This document shows, in pieces, positions 4,681 to 5,421 of a stretch of 5,421 nt of DNA. Under the pieces are notes generated by a model. It was not told the DNA's origin. It worked only from the letters and a program-made list of their open reading frames with translations, and made no database searches. The first letter of the stretch is position 1. Each line of letters begins with the position of its first letter. Made by a program: the position numbers and the translations under genes. Source of the DNA: Clostridia bacterium (lineage in GTDB: Bacteria > Bacillota > Clostridia > Christensenellales > UBA1242); assembly GCA_028694075.1 (NCBI GenBank), contig JAQUUD010000066.1:1-5421 (forward strand), read 5' to 3'.

Positions 4681-5421
4681 TTATTGCACCTCAACAACTT
4701 CTTCAAGACTAACTTCATATTCATCATTATTTTCGGTATTGCCAATAATTAAATCATAATTTTTTGAATTTATTATTTCATTGCCACAAATCAAATTTAC
4801 TTTCACTTGTGAATTATCCAAAGAATTTAATTTTTCATATTCACCTAAATCAACAACAAAATTCATACTATTGCTAAATTGCTCTTTATCTTCCAACTCA
4901 AACTCAACATCGTTTATTTCAAAATATATTTTTGGTAATTGTGTTTCAAGTTCTGCAACTTCTTCAACATAATTTTCTTCTTTCGGTTCATTAGTTTCAG
5001 TGATATTGCCATTTTTAAGTTGTGCTTTTAAATCTTTAATAATTGCCTTATATTTTTCCGACATTGCTTGTTTTTGTTTTTCAACTGTGGCAACTCGCAA
5101 TTCTAGTTTTTTGTCTGGCAGTTTCCACCCACCAATATCATATTCGCACTTCCCAATAGATAGCGTATGATTAAAGATAATTTTCCCATTTTCATTTGTC
5201 TTGACTTTGCCATTTTCTTGCACTGTGGTACTCTTAAACTCAAAATCTAGCACACGAATAATTGAATGGTCGGGATTGCTTATTCTTGCTGGGTCTAATT
5301 TGTTTGCTTTTACAAAAAATTCCTTTTTTTCGCCTTCTGGTGTAAAATATTCAATTTTCTTTTCTGGCAATTCTAAATCATATTTCGCTTCTTCCAATTC
5401 CAAGTCAGTATAAATATTTGC
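4681..5421 (-). CDS. Acidic protein of unknown function, partial (5' end outside window)
   Basis: The frame is open to the right edge: six codons (ANIYTD) precede the first possible start, TTG at 5403-5401. That TTG has no Shine-Dalgarno, so the true start almost certainly lies beyond the window. The stop is TAA 4683-4681, touching the ERCC4-like ATG; 246 residues are visible. The layout, numbered from the edge, is: a beta-rich part (about 22-112; includes DHSIIRVLDFEF and GGWKLPDK), a short Lys-rich coil (113-137; EKQKQAMSEKYKAII), an acidic linker (138-160), a second beta-rich part (163-226), and an acidic end (EVSLEEVVEVQ). No catalytic motif is recognised. Its place at the head of two nuclease genes suggests a recombination or DNA-binding partner, but an acidic tail also occurs in unrelated proteins. 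Function unassigned. Confidence 0.75.
   Translation of the reverse strand, partial: ANIYTDLELEEAKYDLELPEKKIEYFTPEGEKKEFFVKANKLDPARISNPDHSIIRVLDFEFKSTTVQENGKVKTNENGKIIFNHTLSIGKCEYDIGGWKLPDKKLELRVATVEKQKQAMSEKYKAIIKDLKAQLKNGNITETNEPKEENYVEEVAELETQLPKIYFEINDVEFELEDKEQFSNSMNFVVDLGEYEKLNSLDNSQVKVNLICGNEIINSKNYDLIIGNTENNDEYEVSLEEVVEVQ

Noticed and set aside
3229..5413. Four + strand frames of 62-137 codons inside the nuclease block
   Set aside because: They are antisense to genes with recognisable nuclease motifs or coupled starts, and their Phe/Ser-rich composition is what reverse-complemented A-rich genes give.

Overview
The window looks like part of a tailed-phage or prophage genome from a low-GC, Bacillota-like host. 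The DNA is strongly A+T-rich (about 30% GC by eye). Nearly every start has an AAGGAG-type Shine-Dalgarno sequence 6-10 bases upstream. The one clear promoter matches the vegetative sigma consensus, and genes are packed with tiny gaps or overlaps. Strong Shine-Dalgarno use argues against a Bacteroidota host. All CDS stops are TAA except one TGA (the HTH gene), so the standard bacterial code fits.

Two converging gene blocks meet at a hairpin terminator near 2841-2873. The left block (+ strand, 1-2825) begins with the C-terminal 162 residues of a probable virion fibre or appendage protein, cut by the window edge. A well-initiated 32-residue microprotein follows. Then come three unrecognised genes sharing a theme of charged coiled coils and membrane helices: 251 aa (long charged N-terminus, two C-terminal membrane helices), 116 aa (soluble, very acidic, helical) and 332 aa (several membrane helices, then an Ala/Lys/Glu-rich coil). 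The 332-codon frame holds a strong internal Shine-Dalgarno and ATG in frame at 2292. It is therefore either a two-product gene or a fusion of two once-separate genes.

The right block (- strand, 5421 to 2887) begins off the right edge with an unrecognised acidic protein. It continues with an ERCC4/XPF-like nuclease and a RecB/Cas4-like PD-(D/E)XK nuclease, in a tightly coupled operon (adjacent stop and start, then a 14-base overlap). After a 116-base gap comes an 87-aa XRE/Cro-like helix-turn-helix gene. It has its own near-consensus extended -10 promoter, overlapped by a perfect 16-bp palindrome that could be an autoregulatory operator.

The simplest reading is a junction between a late region (virion appendage, then an accessory membrane cassette) and an early or recombination region (two nucleases plus a regulator). 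The membrane cassette sits where many phages keep holin and endolysin genes, yet no endolysin is visible. Its function is the main open question. No RNA genes, CRISPR arrays, insertion sequences or attachment sites were recognised.
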